Notes: generated from the letters alone by a model not told the origin. A DNA stretch of 64,000 bases from Clostridium sp. UBA4548 (GCF_002387895.1 NZ_DGLI01000044.1:40023-104022); one strand, 5' to 3'. Numbered from the stretch's first letter, positions 25,405-35,705 are shown. Numbers and translations: made by a program.

Positions 25405-27402
25405 TTAGTTACCTCCAACCATGGTTAAAAACTCTTCTTCTGCAATAACAGTTACTCCAAGTTCTAAAGCTTTATCATACTTAGATCCAGGTTCTTTTCC
25501 TGCAAGCACATAATTTGTTTTTTTGCTTACGCTACTGGAAATTTTAGCTCCTAACCCTTCTAACTTTTCCTTTATCTCATTTCTCGAATAATTTTCTAAG
25601 GTTCCAGTAACTACTACTGTTTTCCCCTTAAATATGCTTTCTTCAATTTGAATACTCTCATAGTAAGGTGTAATTCCTAAATCTAAAAGTTCCTTTATGC
25701 TATTTTTTACCTCCGAAGATTGAAAAAATTCAATTATACTATTGGCTACAACTTCTCCGATATCCTCTATTACTATAAGTTGTTCAAAAGTTGCTCCTTC
25801 AATTGTCTTTAAGTTTTTTAAGTTTTTAACTAAATCCTTTGCTGTTTTCTTTCCTACATTTGGAATACCAAGAGCATAAATAAAAGATGCTAACTCACAA
25901 CTTTTGCTTTTTTCCAAAGCATTTATAAGATTATCTGCCTTTTTATCTCCGAACTTTTCCAAGCCTAAAAGATCATCTTTTTTTATCTTATATAAATCTG
26001 GAATTGATTTAACCTGTAATTTTTCGAAAAGTTGTTCAGCTGTTTTTTCACTGAAGCCTTCGATATTCATAGCATCTCTACTTGCAAAATGAACCATACT
26101 TTTAACCAATTGTGGCTTACAAGATAAAGTATTCTCACAGAATATATGTACTCCCTGTCTAAGAAGTTTTGCTCCACAACTAGGACATATTTCTGGTATT
26201 TCAATACTTTTAGCACTTTCCAAGGATGTGTCTACTACTCCTATTATTTCAGGAATAACATCATTGGAACGTCTAATGTAAACTTCACATCCTATTTTTA
26301 CTCCCTTTCTATTAACATCATCCATATTATTCAAAGTAGCTCTCTTTACAGTAACTCCACCTAATTCAACTGGTTCTAGCAAGGCTGTTGGACTTACCCT
26401 ACCGCTTCTTCCCACATTCCATTCTACATCTAAAAGAGTTGTTGTTGTCTCTTCTGCCTCAAATTTATAGGCAATAGCCCACTTTGGAAATTTAACTGTG
26501 TATCCTAAGTAATTTCTAGTATTAATATCATCTATAGCAATTACAACTCCATCAATATCGTAATCTAAACTAGCTCTTAAGGATTCTATATATTTTACAC
26601 CATCTATTACCTCCTGGAACTTATGGCACTTTTGAAAATAGGAGTCAACAGGAAGTCCCATATTACGTATAAACTCCATCATTTCTTCATAAGTATTAAA
26701 TCCTTCTCCCTCTGTGTATCCAACATCATAAAAAAATGCTGATAAATTACGTTTTGCAGTTTCTTTAACATTTAAATTTCTTAAAGCACCAGCAGCACCA
26801 TTTCGTAAATTTTTTAAAGGCACTACTGCATTACTATTATATTTTTCAAAGGCTGCCTTTGTCATAATAGCTTCACCATGTATTTCTACTACAGCATTAT
26901 TTAAGATTTTAAGCGGAATTGACTTTATAGTTTTAATTTGAGCTGTTATATCTTCTCCTACTTCTCCATTTCCTCTTGATGCCCCAGTAACTAGCACCCC
27001 GTCTTCATTATAGGTTAAGTTTATTGATAGCCCGTCAAACTTTTTTGTTAAAACGTAAACTAATGGTGGTAGCTGCTGGTCATGATTTTTATTATATTCC
27101 TCAATGAACTTTAAGTTTCTATTATGCCAATTCAATAATTCTTCCAGACTTTGTGCTTTATCTAAACTCCAAAGTGGAGATCTATGATAATGCTTCTTAA
27201 ATTCTGGTAAAACAACATCTCCTACCCTCTGAGTTGGTGAGTATGGTAGTATTTCATCTAGCTCTTTCTCTAAACTTTTCAATTCATCGTATTTTCTATC
27301 ATATTCAATGTCAGATATAGAAGGACTATCTAAAACATAATACTCATATGAATGCTTATTAAGTTCTTCCACAAGCTCTATCATTCTAGCTCTTTTTTTC
27401 AT
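25405..27402 (-). CDS. ligA: NAD+-dependent DNA ligase LigA
   Basis: Seals nicks in replication and repair, with NAD+ as cofactor. The adenylation domain carries the KxDG motif with the nucleophile K121. An OB fold, a four-Cys zinc finger (CPSCGAKLL...CENTLSC), helix-hairpin-helix repeats and a C-terminal BRCT domain (about 590-665, FKGKTVVVTGTLENY) follow. The 665-aa length is complete. It lies 20 bases behind pcrA, the same order as in Bacillus (pcrA-ligA). Confidence 0.97.
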   Translation of the reverse strand: MKKRARMIELVEELNKHSYEYYVLDSPSISDIEYDRKYDELKSLEKELDEILPYSPTQRVGDVVLPEFKKHYHRSPLWSLDKAQSLEELLNWHNRNLKFIEEYNKNHDQQLPPLVYVLTKKFDGLSINLTYNEDGVLVTGASRGNGEVGEDITAQIKTIKSIPLKILNNAVVEIHGEAIMTKAAFEKYNSNAVVPLKNLRNGAAGALRNLNVKETAKRNLSAFFYDVGYTEGEGFNTYEEMMEFIRNMGLPVDSYFQKCHKFQEVIDGVKYIESLRASLDYDIDGVVIAIDDINTRNYLGYTVKFPKWAIAYKFEAEETTTTLLDVEWNVGRSGRVSPTALLEPVELGGVTVKRATLNNMDDVNRKGVKIGCEVYIRRSNDVIPEIIGVVDTSLESAKSIEIPEICPSCGAKLLRQGVHIFCENTLSCKPQLVKSMVHFASRDAMNIEGFSEKTAEQLFEKLQVKSIPDLYKIKKDDLLGLEKFGDKKADNLINALEKSKSCELASFIYALGIPNVGKKTAKDLVKNLKNLKTIEGATFEQLIVIEDIGEVVANSIIEFFQSSEVKNSIKELLDLGITPYYESIQIEESIFKGKTVVVTGTLENYSRNEIKEKLEGLGAKISSSVSKKTNYVLAGKEPGSKYDKALELGVTVIAEEEFLTMVGGN

Positions 27403-27422
27403 ACTGTTTCCTCCCTCTAATG

Positions 27423-29663
27423 CTACAAAAGTTCTAATGGCGCTGATGATAACATAAGTTTTTTAATTCCCATACTGTTAAAAGCAATAGTTACGATAAC
27501 GTCAGCATTATCTCCTGATACCGAAACCACTGTCCCAACTCCAAATTTACTATGTTTAACCTTTCTCCCTATAGTAACTTCATCCACTACTATAGTATCT
27601 TTTTTGTCACCACTATTTATTATAGAAGTAGCTACTTCCTTAGCATAATTTGATTGCATATTTTTCAAGGTGTGTGGATTATTATAGGATGGTTTATTTC
27701 CTGTATTCTTTAGGACATTTACAGCTCGTGACTTTCCACCAACCAACTCTTTTAAGCTTGGTGGAATTTCACTTACAAAATCAGACACCGAATAAGCAAC
27801 AGTTCTACCAAATACCATTCTTTGTTCAGCAGAAGTTATATAAAGCACTTCTTTCGCTCTTGTTATTGCAACATAACAAAGTCTTCTTGATTCTTCCATC
27901 TCCGTAAAACTGTTAAGAGAAGACATTCCAGGGAATATTCCATTTTCCATACCAACTAAAAATACTACAGGAAACTCTAATCCCTTAGCACTATGAACGG
28001 TCATCATTACCACCGAATTTTCTTCTTCCTCTAAATTATCCAAATCAGAAACTAGAACAACTTTTTCTAAAAATGCAGCTAATGACTTATCTTCTGACTC
28101 TTTCTCAAAAGCAACTGCATCTGAAACTAGCTCTTTAAGGTTTTCAATCCTACTCTCATCTTCAGGGGTCTTGGAACCTTTTAGCATATTCATGTAGCCA
28201 CTCTCATCTAAAATATCCATAATTAACTCTGATATAGGTGTTTCATCAGCCTTAGCAATAAAACTATTTATTAATCCTGTAAATTTATTAATTGATGCAA
28301 CCGCTCTTGAAGAAATGCCTGGTATGAATTCAGCATCTAACAAAGTATTGTACATACAATCTCCTGTTTCACTGGCAAAGGTTTGAACTTTCTCTACAGT
28401 TGTATCACCTATATTTCGCTTTGGCTCATTGATTATTCTTCTTAGACTAATATCATCAAGAGGATTATTTACTAGCTTTAAATAAGCCATAATGTCTTTA
28501 ATTTCTTTTCTATCGTAGAATTTAAGTCCCCCCACGATTTTATAGGGAATTTCACCTCTTCTAAAGGTTTCCTCAAATATACGCGACTGTGAATTCATTC
28601 TATAAAGAATAGCAAAGTCATTTAATGTTCTTCCCTCTTCTTTTATTAATCTTTTAATTTCACTAGCAACGAAACTTCCTTCATCGATGTCACTAAACCC
28701 TCTATATACCTTTAGTTTTTCTCCCGCTTCACTTTCAGTTCTAAGTTCTTTTTCTTTTCTTTGAGCATTATTCTTAATCACCATGTTTGCAGCCTGAAGA
28801 ATATTAGATTTTGAACGGTAATTTTGCTCAAGTTTTACTACTTTCGCATTAGGAAAGTCCTTTTCAAAATCTAAAATGTTAGTAATGTCAGCTCCTCTCC
28901 AAGCATAAATGCATTGATCATCGTCACCAACCACGCAAATATTCTCTTCTTCATTGATTAAAAGTTTTACAAGTTCATACTGAGACTTGTTTGTATCTTG
29001 ATATTCATCAACCATTATGTATCTAAATTTTCTTTGATAAAATTCTCTTACATCTGTATGTTCTTTTAAAAGTCTAACAGTTAAGAAAATAAGGTCATCA
29101 AAATCCAGTGAATTATTAGCTTTAAGTCTTTTTTGATAAAGGGTGTACACATCTGCAATTTTATTCTTTCTAAAGTCTCCTTCATTCTCTTTTTTAAAAG
29201 CTTCTGCAGAAATCATATTATTTTTTGATGAAGATATTTTCCCTATAATTTCAGAGTCTGTAATATCCTTTTCATTAATATTTAATTCTTTCATACATTG
29301 CTTAACCAATGTTTTTGCATCATAGGTATCATAGATTGTAAAGTTTTTATTATATCCTAATTTATCTATTTCTCTTCTTAGTATTCTTACACAGCTAGAG
29401 TGGAAGGTAGACACCCACATATTATCTGCCACGTCACCTACAAGAGTCCTCACCCTATCTTTCATTTCACCTGCGGCCTTATTGGTAAAAGTTATTGCCA
29501 ATATTTGCGATGGAAATATTCCCAAGTTTTTTACCATGTGTGCAATTCTATAGGTTAAAACCCTTGTTTTTCCTGATCCTGCACCCGCCAATATCAATAA
29601 TGGTCCATTTACATTAATGGCTGCCTCATACTGCTCTTTATTTAATAATTTTTTTAAATCCAT
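27423..29663 (-). CDS. pcrA: ATP-dependent DNA helicase PcrA (UvrD family)
   Basis: SF1A 3'-5' helicase for repair and plasmid or rolling-circle replication. Walker A AGAGSGKT is at 26-33, followed by the DEYQDTN Walker B, the QNYRS motif IV, and the VMMTVHSAKGLEFPVVF motif V. A C-terminal Tudor-like segment (VGRKVKHSKFGVGTVV-type) is the RNA-polymerase-binding domain typical of PcrA. The 746-aa length is normal. It is first in the operon with ligA; yerC lies upstream behind a terminator. Confidence 0.97.
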   Translation of the reverse strand: MDLKKLLNKEQYEAAINVNGPLLILAGAGSGKTRVLTYRIAHMVKNLGIFPSQILAITFTNKAAGEMKDRVRTLVGDVADNMWVSTFHSSCVRILRREIDKLGYNKNFTIYDTYDAKTLVKQCMKELNINEKDITDSEIIGKISSSKNNMISAEAFKKENEGDFRKNKIADVYTLYQKRLKANNSLDFDDLIFLTVRLLKEHTDVREFYQRKFRYIMVDEYQDTNKSQYELVKLLINEEENICVVGDDDQCIYAWRGADITNILDFEKDFPNAKVVKLEQNYRSKSNILQAANMVIKNNAQRKEKELRTESEAGEKLKVYRGFSDIDEGSFVASEIKRLIKEEGRTLNDFAILYRMNSQSRIFEETFRRGEIPYKIVGGLKFYDRKEIKDIMAYLKLVNNPLDDISLRRIINEPKRNIGDTTVEKVQTFASETGDCMYNTLLDAEFIPGISSRAVASINKFTGLINSFIAKADETPISELIMDILDESGYMNMLKGSKTPEDESRIENLKELVSDAVAFEKESEDKSLAAFLEKVVLVSDLDNLEEEENSVVMMTVHSAKGLEFPVVFLVGMENGIFPGMSSLNSFTEMEESRRLCYVAITRAKEVLYITSAEQRMVFGRTVAYSVSDFVSEIPPSLKELVGGKSRAVNVLKNTGNKPSYNNPHTLKNMQSNYAKEVATSIINSGDKKDTIVVDEVTIGRKVKHSKFGVGTVVSVSGDNADVIVTIAFNSMGIKKLMLSSAPLELL

Positions 29664-29743
29664 TTAAATCACTCCTAACTTAAACTATATTTAGTTTAAA
29701 TTTGCACTATCCTTAATTATATCATATTTTACTTAGATTAAAC

Positions 29744-29768
29744 AAAAAAGCGACAGTGTCGCTTTTAA
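29744..29768 (-). terminator. Terminator after the YerC gene
   Basis: AAAAGCGAC AGT GTCGCTTTT (29746-29766) gives UUUUUUG on the minus strand. Confidence 0.8.
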
Positions 29769-29817
29769 ATTTAGTTCCAATACTTAAATTATACAATATA
29801 TTAATGTAGCTTTTAAA

Positions 29818-30123
29818 TTAGTCCTCTGTCCACTTAATTCTATTAAAGACAATTTTATAACCATCGTTACCATAATTTAAAGATCGGTTCACTCTACTGA
29901 TTGTTGCTGTGCTTGCTCCTGTAGTACTTGCTATATCTAGATAGGTTCTTTTCTCCATTAACATTCTAGCAACTTGTAATCTCTGTTCTATAGCTTTTAT
30001 TTCATTAATTGTACATATGTCTTCAAAAAACTTATAAAACTCTTCTTTAGTTTTTAAACTAGCTATACCTTCAAACAAAAAATCCATTTCTTTACTTTCA
30101 AACTTAGATTTAAATTCTCCCAT
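29818..30123 (-). CDS. yerC: YerC/YecD-family TrpR-related DNA-binding protein
   Basis: TrpR-like helix-turn-helix protein of 101 aa. The N-terminal helices are followed by the HTH segment EKRTYLDIASTTGASTATISRVNRSLNYG. Family members lie near pcrA in many Firmicutes, as here, but the target genes are not established. The ATG follows an AGGGGGA site. Confidence 0.9.
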   Translation of the reverse strand: MGEFKSKFESKEMDFLFEGIASLKTKEEFYKFFEDICTINEIKAIEQRLQVARMLMEKRTYLDIASTTGASTATISRVNRSLNYGNDGYKIVFNRIKWTED

Positions 30124-30330
30124 AGTTAATCCCCCTAAAACTCATGCTTTTGTTCAATTTATACCTTTATTATAAGTTTAATGTTTTAAAGTGTAAATAC
30201 AGAATATTTATTTTATTCAAATACTTTTTTCTCAACAGCACTTACAAACAGAATAACCTTAGCTAATTTGATAAAAGATTAAATTTATAGTTATACATTA
30301 GCTATAAAATATCATAATTGAAAATAAAAA

Positions 30331-30356
30331 GCTAAAGTAGTAATAACTACTCTAGC
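30331..30356 (-). terminator. Terminator of the glycolytic operon (after secG)
   Basis: GCTAAAGTAGT pairs with ACTACTCTAGC (one G-U pair), with UUUUUAUUUU following on the minus strand. The stem overlaps the secG stop codon. Confidence 0.8.
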
Positions 30357-30588
30357 CTATTTGTATGTTTATTAAAATAACAGATAACGCAAATATAATT
30401 GATGAAATAACTGTTACCCTAGCTAAAAAAGCTTCACGAGTTTTAGTTTTATTTTTTGAGAAAAAAGTTTCAGAACTTCCAGTCATTAAGCTGTTTAATC
30501 CATTGGTTTTACTTGGTTGTAAAGCTATGGAGCCAATAACAACCAATGCTGATATAACAAGTACTGCCATAAGCACCTTTAACATCAT
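30352..30588 (-). CDS. secG: Preprotein translocase subunit SecG
   Basis: Small auxiliary subunit of the SecYEG channel. Two membrane helices (about 1-20 and 54-74) flank a basic loop containing the typical NGLNSLMTGSSETFFSKNKT stretch. The start was set at the ATG at 30588, because GGGGGTG is seven bases before it; the longer in-frame start lacks a site. The 78-aa length is normal. It follows eno, as in other clostridia and Bacillus; smpB, rnr and ssrA do not follow here. Confidence 0.93.
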   Translation of the reverse strand: MMLKVLMAVLVISALVVIGSIALQPSKTNGLNSLMTGSSETFFSKNKTKTREAFLARVTVISSIIFALSVILINIQIG

Positions 30589-30672
30589 ATGTACACCCCC
30601 TTGCAACATTATTGCCATTTTACAAGAATATACTTTATTTTAACATAGTAATAATCTTTTTACAATAAATTA

Positions 30673-30698
30673 AGCAGAGAGATTTAGATCTCTCTGCT
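30673..30698 (-). terminator. Hairpin between eno and secG
   Basis: AGCAGAGAGAT (30673-30683) pairs perfectly with 30688-30698 over TTAG. The following U tract is weak, so it may attenuate rather than stop transcription into secG. Confidence 0.6.
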
Positions 30699-30707
30699 CC
30701 AAATCAA

Positions 30708-32006
30708 TTATTTTCTTTTTATATTATAGAAAGATTTTAACCCTCTATATTCAGCCATCTCACCAAGTTCTTCTTCTATTCTTAATAACTGATTATATTT
30801 TGCTACTCTTTCACTTCTTGCTGGTGCACCAGTTTTAATTTGACCTGCATTCATTGCCACAACTAAATCTGCTACAGTAGTATCCTCAGTCTCTCCTGAT
30901 CTATGAGAAACAACTGCTGTATAGCCAGCTCTAGATGCCATTTCTATTGCATTGATTGTCTCAGTTAATGTTCCTATTTGATTAAGTTTAATTAATATAG
31001 AATTGGCAACGCCTCTTTCTATACCCATTTCTAATCTCTTAGTATTTGTAACAAATAAGTCGTCTCCAACTAATTGTATTTTATTGCCTAATTTTTCAGT
31101 GATATGCTTCCAACCTTCCCAATCTTCTTCTGCCATACCGTCTTCAATTGATATAATTGGGTATTTGTCACAAAGTTCCACATAGTAATTAGCCATTTCT
31201 TCTGGAGTAAGTACTCTACCTTCTCCAGCCAAGTTATATTTTCCATCTTCAAAGAACTCAGAAGATGCTGGGTCTAGGGCTATAAAAATTTCTTCTCCAG
31301 CTTTATAACCAGCTTTTTCTATAGCTTCCATGATTACTTTGATTGCATCTTCGTTAGATGCTAAATCTGGAGCAAAACCACCCTCATCACCAACTGCAGT
31401 TGCTAGCCCTTTTGCTTTTAATATACCTTTTAAGGCATGATATACTTCAGCACTCATTCTAAGAGCTTCACTAAAGGAAGATGCTCCACATGGCATTACC
31501 ATAAATTCTTGTAAATCTACGTTATTATCTGCGTGTTTACCCCCGTTTAGTATATTCATCATTGGAACTGGGAGAACCTTAGCATTAACTCCACCAATAT
31601 ATTGGTATAGTCCAAGACCTAAATAGCTTGCAGCAGCTCTTGCACAAGCAAGAGAAACTCCTAACATGGCATTAGCACCAAGTTTTCCTTTATTATCTGT
31701 ACCATCAAGCTCAATCATAGTTTTATCTATAGCAACTTGATCCAATACATTCATTCCTATTAACTCTTCAGCAATGATGTTATTTACGTTGTCTACTGCA
31801 TTCATAACACCTTTACCGTTATAAATGTCCTTGTCTCCATCTCTTAACTCTACTGCTTCAAATTGTCCTGTAGATGCACCTGAAGGTACTGCTGCTCTTC
31901 CCACAGTTCCATCTTCAAGAACTACTTCTACCTCTACAGTTGGAAAGGCCCTTGAATCCAATATCTGTCTTGCATAAACGTCAATAATTTCTACATACTG
32001 TTTCAT
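30708..32006 (-). CDS. eno: Enolase
   Basis: Converts 2-phosphoglycerate to phosphoenolpyruvate. Signature motifs include SGASTGQFEAVELRDGD, GDEGGFAP, the metal-binding FIALD, SIEDG and GDDLF stretches, the catalytic lysine region (LIKLNQIGT) and SHRSGETED. The start was set at the ATG at 32006, which follows AGGAGG; the upstream TTG at 32024 precedes that site. 432 aa, full length. Sixth in the glycolytic operon; the gpmI-eno gap holds two interleaved inverted repeats. Confidence 0.98.
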   Translation of the reverse strand: MKQYVEIIDVYARQILDSRAFPTVEVEVVLEDGTVGRAAVPSGASTGQFEAVELRDGDKDIYNGKGVMNAVDNVNNIIAEELIGMNVLDQVAIDKTMIELDGTDNKGKLGANAMLGVSLACARAAASYLGLGLYQYIGGVNAKVLPVPMMNILNGGKHADNNVDLQEFMVMPCGASSFSEALRMSAEVYHALKGILKAKGLATAVGDEGGFAPDLASNEDAIKVIMEAIEKAGYKAGEEIFIALDPASSEFFEDGKYNLAGEGRVLTPEEMANYYVELCDKYPIISIEDGMAEEDWEGWKHITEKLGNKIQLVGDDLFVTNTKRLEMGIERGVANSILIKLNQIGTLTETINAIEMASRAGYTAVVSHRSGETEDTTVADLVVAMNAGQIKTGAPARSERVAKYNQLLRIEEELGEMAEYRGLKSFYNIKRK

Positions 32007-32039
32007 AATTAATCCTCCTGACAATTTTCAAATTGTACT

Positions 32040-32128
32040 AGCTTTTAAAATATTCTGAACTTATATTTATAATTTAATGCACAATTGAGTTTAACTTAAT
32101 TTTAAAAGCTTCACCTATTGTGCATTAA
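32040..32128 (-). repeat. Interleaved inverted repeats between gpmI and eno
   Basis: Two perfect 12-bp inverted repeats alternate: AGCTTTTAAAAT (32040-32051) pairs with 32099-32110, and TTAATGCACAAT (32074-32085) pairs with ATTGTGCATTAA (32117-32128). The order A-B-A'-B' means either a pseudoknot or two mutually exclusive hairpins. No U tract is adjacent. Confidence 0.65.
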
Positions 32129-32185
32129 TTCTAAACTAATTATACTTTAATGTTAAATCTTGCTTTAACACAAGAGTTATGATGT

Positions 32186-33715
32186 TTATATTATTAAAGA
32201 TTTTCCTGTCATTTCTTCTGGTTGAGGTAATCCCATAACTTGAAGCATAGTTGGTGCTATATCTGCTAATATACCATCATTTCTTAATGGTGCTGCATTC
32301 TTTGATACATAAACAAATGGTACTAGATTATTAGTATGTGCTGTCATTGGTTTACCTGTAGAGTAATCAATCATAGTTTCAGCATTTCCATGATCAGCAG
32401 TAATAAACACTGTTCCATCTTTGTCTAACACCTTGCTTACAATTTTACCCAAACAATAATCTACAGTTTCTACTGCTTTTATTGCAGCTTCAACTATTCC
32501 TGTATGACCAACCATATCTGGGTTAGCAAAGTTTAAAATAATCATATGATATTTATCTTCTTCTAAAGCTTCTAGCACTTTATCTGTAACCTCATAAGCA
32601 CTCATTTCAGGTTTTAAATCATAGGTTGCTACCTTTGGAGAAGGAACTAGAATTCTGTCCTCACCTTTATTTGCTTCTTCAATACCACCATTAAAAAAGA
32701 AAGTCACATGAGCATATTTTTCAGTTTCTGCTATTCTTAATTGCTTTAACCCCTTATCACTTACATACTCACCTAAAGTATTGACATAACTCTCAGCTCT
32801 ATACGCAATTTTAACATTTTCTATTGTTTTATCATACTGAGTCATGCACACATAGTTTAAATCTAAACTTTTTCTTTCAAACCCATTAAACACTTTGTCA
32901 TTGAGAGCTCTTGTAAGTTCCCTAGCTCTATCAGGTCTAAAGTTAAAGAAAATTACTGAATCTTTATCATTAACTGTAGCCGTAGGTTTTCCTTCAGTGA
33001 GAATCACTGTTGGAATAACAAACTCATCTGTTTTATTATCATGATAAGCAAGTTCTACTGCACTTTGAGGTGTATTCGCATAGCTTCCCTCACCTTTGAC
33101 CATAGCATTATATGCAAGTTGAACTCTCTCCCAACGATTATCTCTATCCATAGCATAATATCTACCAGAAATAGTAGCAAATTTACCTGTTTCTTCTTTA
33201 ATCATATGCTTTTCTAACTCATTAATAAATTGTAGCGCTGATGAAGGTGGTACATCTCTTCCGTCAAGAAATCCATGTACATACACCTTTTTTAATCCTT
33301 TATTCTTACAAAGAGTTATGAGTGCTTTAACATGTTCTATATGAGAATGCACTCCTCCATCAGATAAAAGACCCATTAAATGCAAAGAAGAATTATTTTC
33401 TATAGCTTTCTCGATACCATAGTTTAAAGCTGGGTTCTCAAAAAATCTTCCTTCTTTTATCTCTTTAGATATTCTGGTTAACTCTTGATAAATTATTCTT
33501 CCTGCACCTATATTCAAATGACCAACTTCCGAATTTCCCATTTGTCCTTCTGGTAAACCTACATCCAATCCACTTGCAGAAATTGCAGTACTTGGATAAC
33601 TGTTTATTAAATTATCATAATTTGGTTTTTTAGATGCTCTAACTGCATTTCCATCTACTTTATCACTTAAACCAAATCCATCTAGTATCATAAGCATTAC
33701 TGGTTTTTTTGGCAT
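32186..33715 (-). CDS. gpmI: 2,3-bisphosphoglycerate-independent phosphoglycerate mutase
   Basis: Manganese-dependent enzyme interconverting 3- and 2-phosphoglycerate. The N-terminal DGFGL metal site, the catalytic S62 in the MGNSEVGHLNIGAGR stretch, the GDHGN-type metal site (TADHGNAE) and the full 509-aa length are present. It is placed between tpiA and eno in the glycolytic operon. Confidence 0.97.
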   Translation of the reverse strand: MPKKPVMLMILDGFGLSDKVDGNAVRASKKPNYDNLINSYPSTAISASGLDVGLPEGQMGNSEVGHLNIGAGRIIYQELTRISKEIKEGRFFENPALNYGIEKAIENNSSLHLMGLLSDGGVHSHIEHVKALITLCKNKGLKKVYVHGFLDGRDVPPSSALQFINELEKHMIKEETGKFATISGRYYAMDRDNRWERVQLAYNAMVKGEGSYANTPQSAVELAYHDNKTDEFVIPTVILTEGKPTATVNDKDSVIFFNFRPDRARELTRALNDKVFNGFERKSLDLNYVCMTQYDKTIENVKIAYRAESYVNTLGEYVSDKGLKQLRIAETEKYAHVTFFFNGGIEEANKGEDRILVPSPKVATYDLKPEMSAYEVTDKVLEALEEDKYHMIILNFANPDMVGHTGIVEAAIKAVETVDYCLGKIVSKVLDKDGTVFITADHGNAETMIDYSTGKPMTAHTNNLVPFVYVSKNAAPLRNDGILADIAPTMLQVMGLPQPEEMTGKSLII

Positions 33716-33739
33716 CCTAAATTATCCCACCCTTATAAA

Positions 33740-34486
33740 TTAGTAGTTTACAATAGCACTAAAATCTTGTGCTTTTAAACTAGCACCTCCAATAAGACCA
33801 CCATCTATATGTTCTTTTTCCATTTGCTCTCTTATAGTTGATGGTTTTACAGAGCCACCATATTGTATTCTAACACTATCTGCTACATCTTTTCCATAGA
33901 TTTTTTCAATTACCGTTCTAATAAATCCTATAGTTTCGTTAGCATCCTCAGCAGTAGCAGTTTTTCCAGTTCCTATAGCCCAAATTGGCTCGTATGCTAT
34001 TACCATATTTTTCACATCATCACTTAAAATTCCAGCTAAATCTAACTTAACTTGAGTTGCTAAAACTTCCTGTGTAATTCCTTTTTCTCTTTCTTCTAAC
34101 AATTCTCCCACACAAAGAATAGGTTTTAACCCATACTGAATTGCAGCCTTTAATTTCTTATTTACTGTATTATCAGTTTCATTAAAATACTGTCTTCTTT
34201 CACTATGTCCTATTATAACAAAATCTACCCCTAACTCCTTAAGCATTTTTGGAGATACCTCTCCTGTAAATGCTCCTTCTGTTTCAAAGTGCATATTCTG
34301 AGCACCTACCATAATATTTGTATCTCTACACGCTTCTATTACTGCTGGCAAACTTAAAAATGTAGGACAAACCACCACATCACACTTAGCATCCTTCACT
34401 AATGGTTTTAACTCCTGAACTAAAGATACTGCTTCACTTACAGTTTTATGCATTTTCCAATTTCCTGCTATTATTGGCTTTCTCAT
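33740..34486 (-). CDS. tpiA: Triosephosphate isomerase
   Basis: TIM-barrel enzyme of glycolysis. K11 (NWKMH), the catalytic His (GHSERRQ) and Glu (AYEPIWAIGTG) are present, together with the phosphate loop GGSVKP. The start was set at ATG 34486 after ATGGAGGTAA; the longer frame to 34519 overlaps pgk and has no site. 248 aa. Its true start lies 22 bases past the pgk stop, so the two are tightly coupled. Confidence 0.97.
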   Translation of the reverse strand: MRKPIIAGNWKMHKTVSEAVSLVQELKPLVKDAKCDVVVCPTFLSLPAVIEACRDTNIMVGAQNMHFETEGAFTGEVSPKMLKELGVDFVIIGHSERRQYFNETDNTVNKKLKAAIQYGLKPILCVGELLEEREKGITQEVLATQVKLDLAGILSDDVKNMVIAYEPIWAIGTGKTATAEDANETIGFIRTVIEKIYGKDVADSVRIQYGGSVKPSTIREQMEKEHIDGGLIGGASLKAQDFSAIVNY

Positions 34487-34508
34487 AACCTTACCTCCAT
34501 CCTCTATA

Positions 34509-35705
34509 TTATCTATCATTTAACGCAACTATACCTGGTAACTCAATTCCTTCAAGGAACTCAAGTGATGCACCACCACCAGTAGAAATATGAGTCATCT
34601 TATCTCCCATTCCAAAGATATTAACTGCTGCAGCGCTGTCTCCACCACCTATAATTGTAGTACCACCACACTTTGCCATGGCTTCTCCAATTGCTTTTGT
34701 ACCCTTACTAAAGTTTTCAAATTCAAAAACTCCCATTGGTCCATTCCAAATAACTGTCTTTGATTGAGAAATCCATTTACTATAATTTTCTCTAGTCTTA
34801 GGTCCAATATCTAATCCCATGTATCCATCTTCAATATTTTCACTTACTGTCTCCATAGGTGTAGCATCCTTTGAAAACTCATTAGCTATAACATGATCAA
34901 GAGGAAGAAGTAACTTTACATTTTTATTCTCAGCTTTCTTCATCATTTCAATAGCATAATCCAACTTATCTTCTTCAACTCTAGAGTTTCCAATTTTGAA
35001 TCCCTTAGCCTTTAAGAAGGTGTATGCCATTGCTCCTCCAATAACTAAGGTATCAACTTTTTCCAGTAAGTTATTTATTACATTTATCTTATCTGATACT
35101 TTAGATCCTCCTAAAATAGCAGTAAAAGGTCTTTGAGGATTTTCCACTGCTTCGCCCAAGAACTTTAACTCCTTTTGTATTAAATATCCGCACACTGAAG
35201 TTTCTACAAATTTAGTTACACCTACAGTAGAACAATGTGCTCTGTGAGCAGTTCCAAAAGCATCATTTACAAATACATCACATAAGGATGCCAATTCCTT
35301 AGAAAAGTTCTCTTCATTTTTTGTCTCTTCTTTTCTAAATCTAGTGTTTTGAAGAAGCACACACTGTCCTTCTGTCATATTATTAACAGCATTAACTGCA
35401 TTTTCTCCAACTACATTGTCATCATCTACAAAGATAACTTGCTTCCCTAATAGCTCAGATAATCTAGCTCCTACTGGTTCCAAAGATAGCTCTTTTTTTG
35501 CTTCCCCTTTTGGTTTTCCAAGATGAGAACAAAGTATTACCTTAGCTCCATTTTCTAATAAGTATTGTATAGTAGGTAGCGCTCCCACTAATCTATTTTC
35601 ATCAGTTATAACTCCATCTACTATTGGCACATTAAAATCACATCTTAATAAAACTTTTTTTCCTTTTACAGCTACATCTTCTATAGTTTTTTTATTAAAT
35701 ACCAT
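34509..35705 (-). CDS. pgk: Phosphoglycerate kinase
   Basis: Transfers phosphate from 1,3-bisphosphoglycerate to ADP. Motifs: LLRCDFNVP near the N terminus, ATP-site GGSKVSDK and IIGGGDSAAAV. The 398-aa length is normal. It is separated from gap by a terminator-like hairpin at 35852-35893 and 220 bases, so it may have an extra promoter of its own. Confidence 0.98.
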   Translation of the reverse strand: MVFNKKTIEDVAVKGKKVLLRCDFNVPIVDGVITDENRLVGALPTIQYLLENGAKVILCSHLGKPKGEAKKELSLEPVGARLSELLGKQVIFVDDDNVVGENAVNAVNNMTEGQCVLLQNTRFRKEETKNEENFSKELASLCDVFVNDAFGTAHRAHCSTVGVTKFVETSVCGYLIQKELKFLGEAVENPQRPFTAILGGSKVSDKINVINNLLEKVDTLVIGGAMAYTFLKAKGFKIGNSRVEEDKLDYAIEMMKKAENKNVKLLLPLDHVIANEFSKDATPMETVSENIEDGYMGLDIGPKTRENYSKWISQSKTVIWNGPMGVFEFENFSKGTKAIGEAMAKCGGTTIIGGGDSAAAVNIFGMGDKMTHISTGGGASLEFLEGIELPGIVALNDR

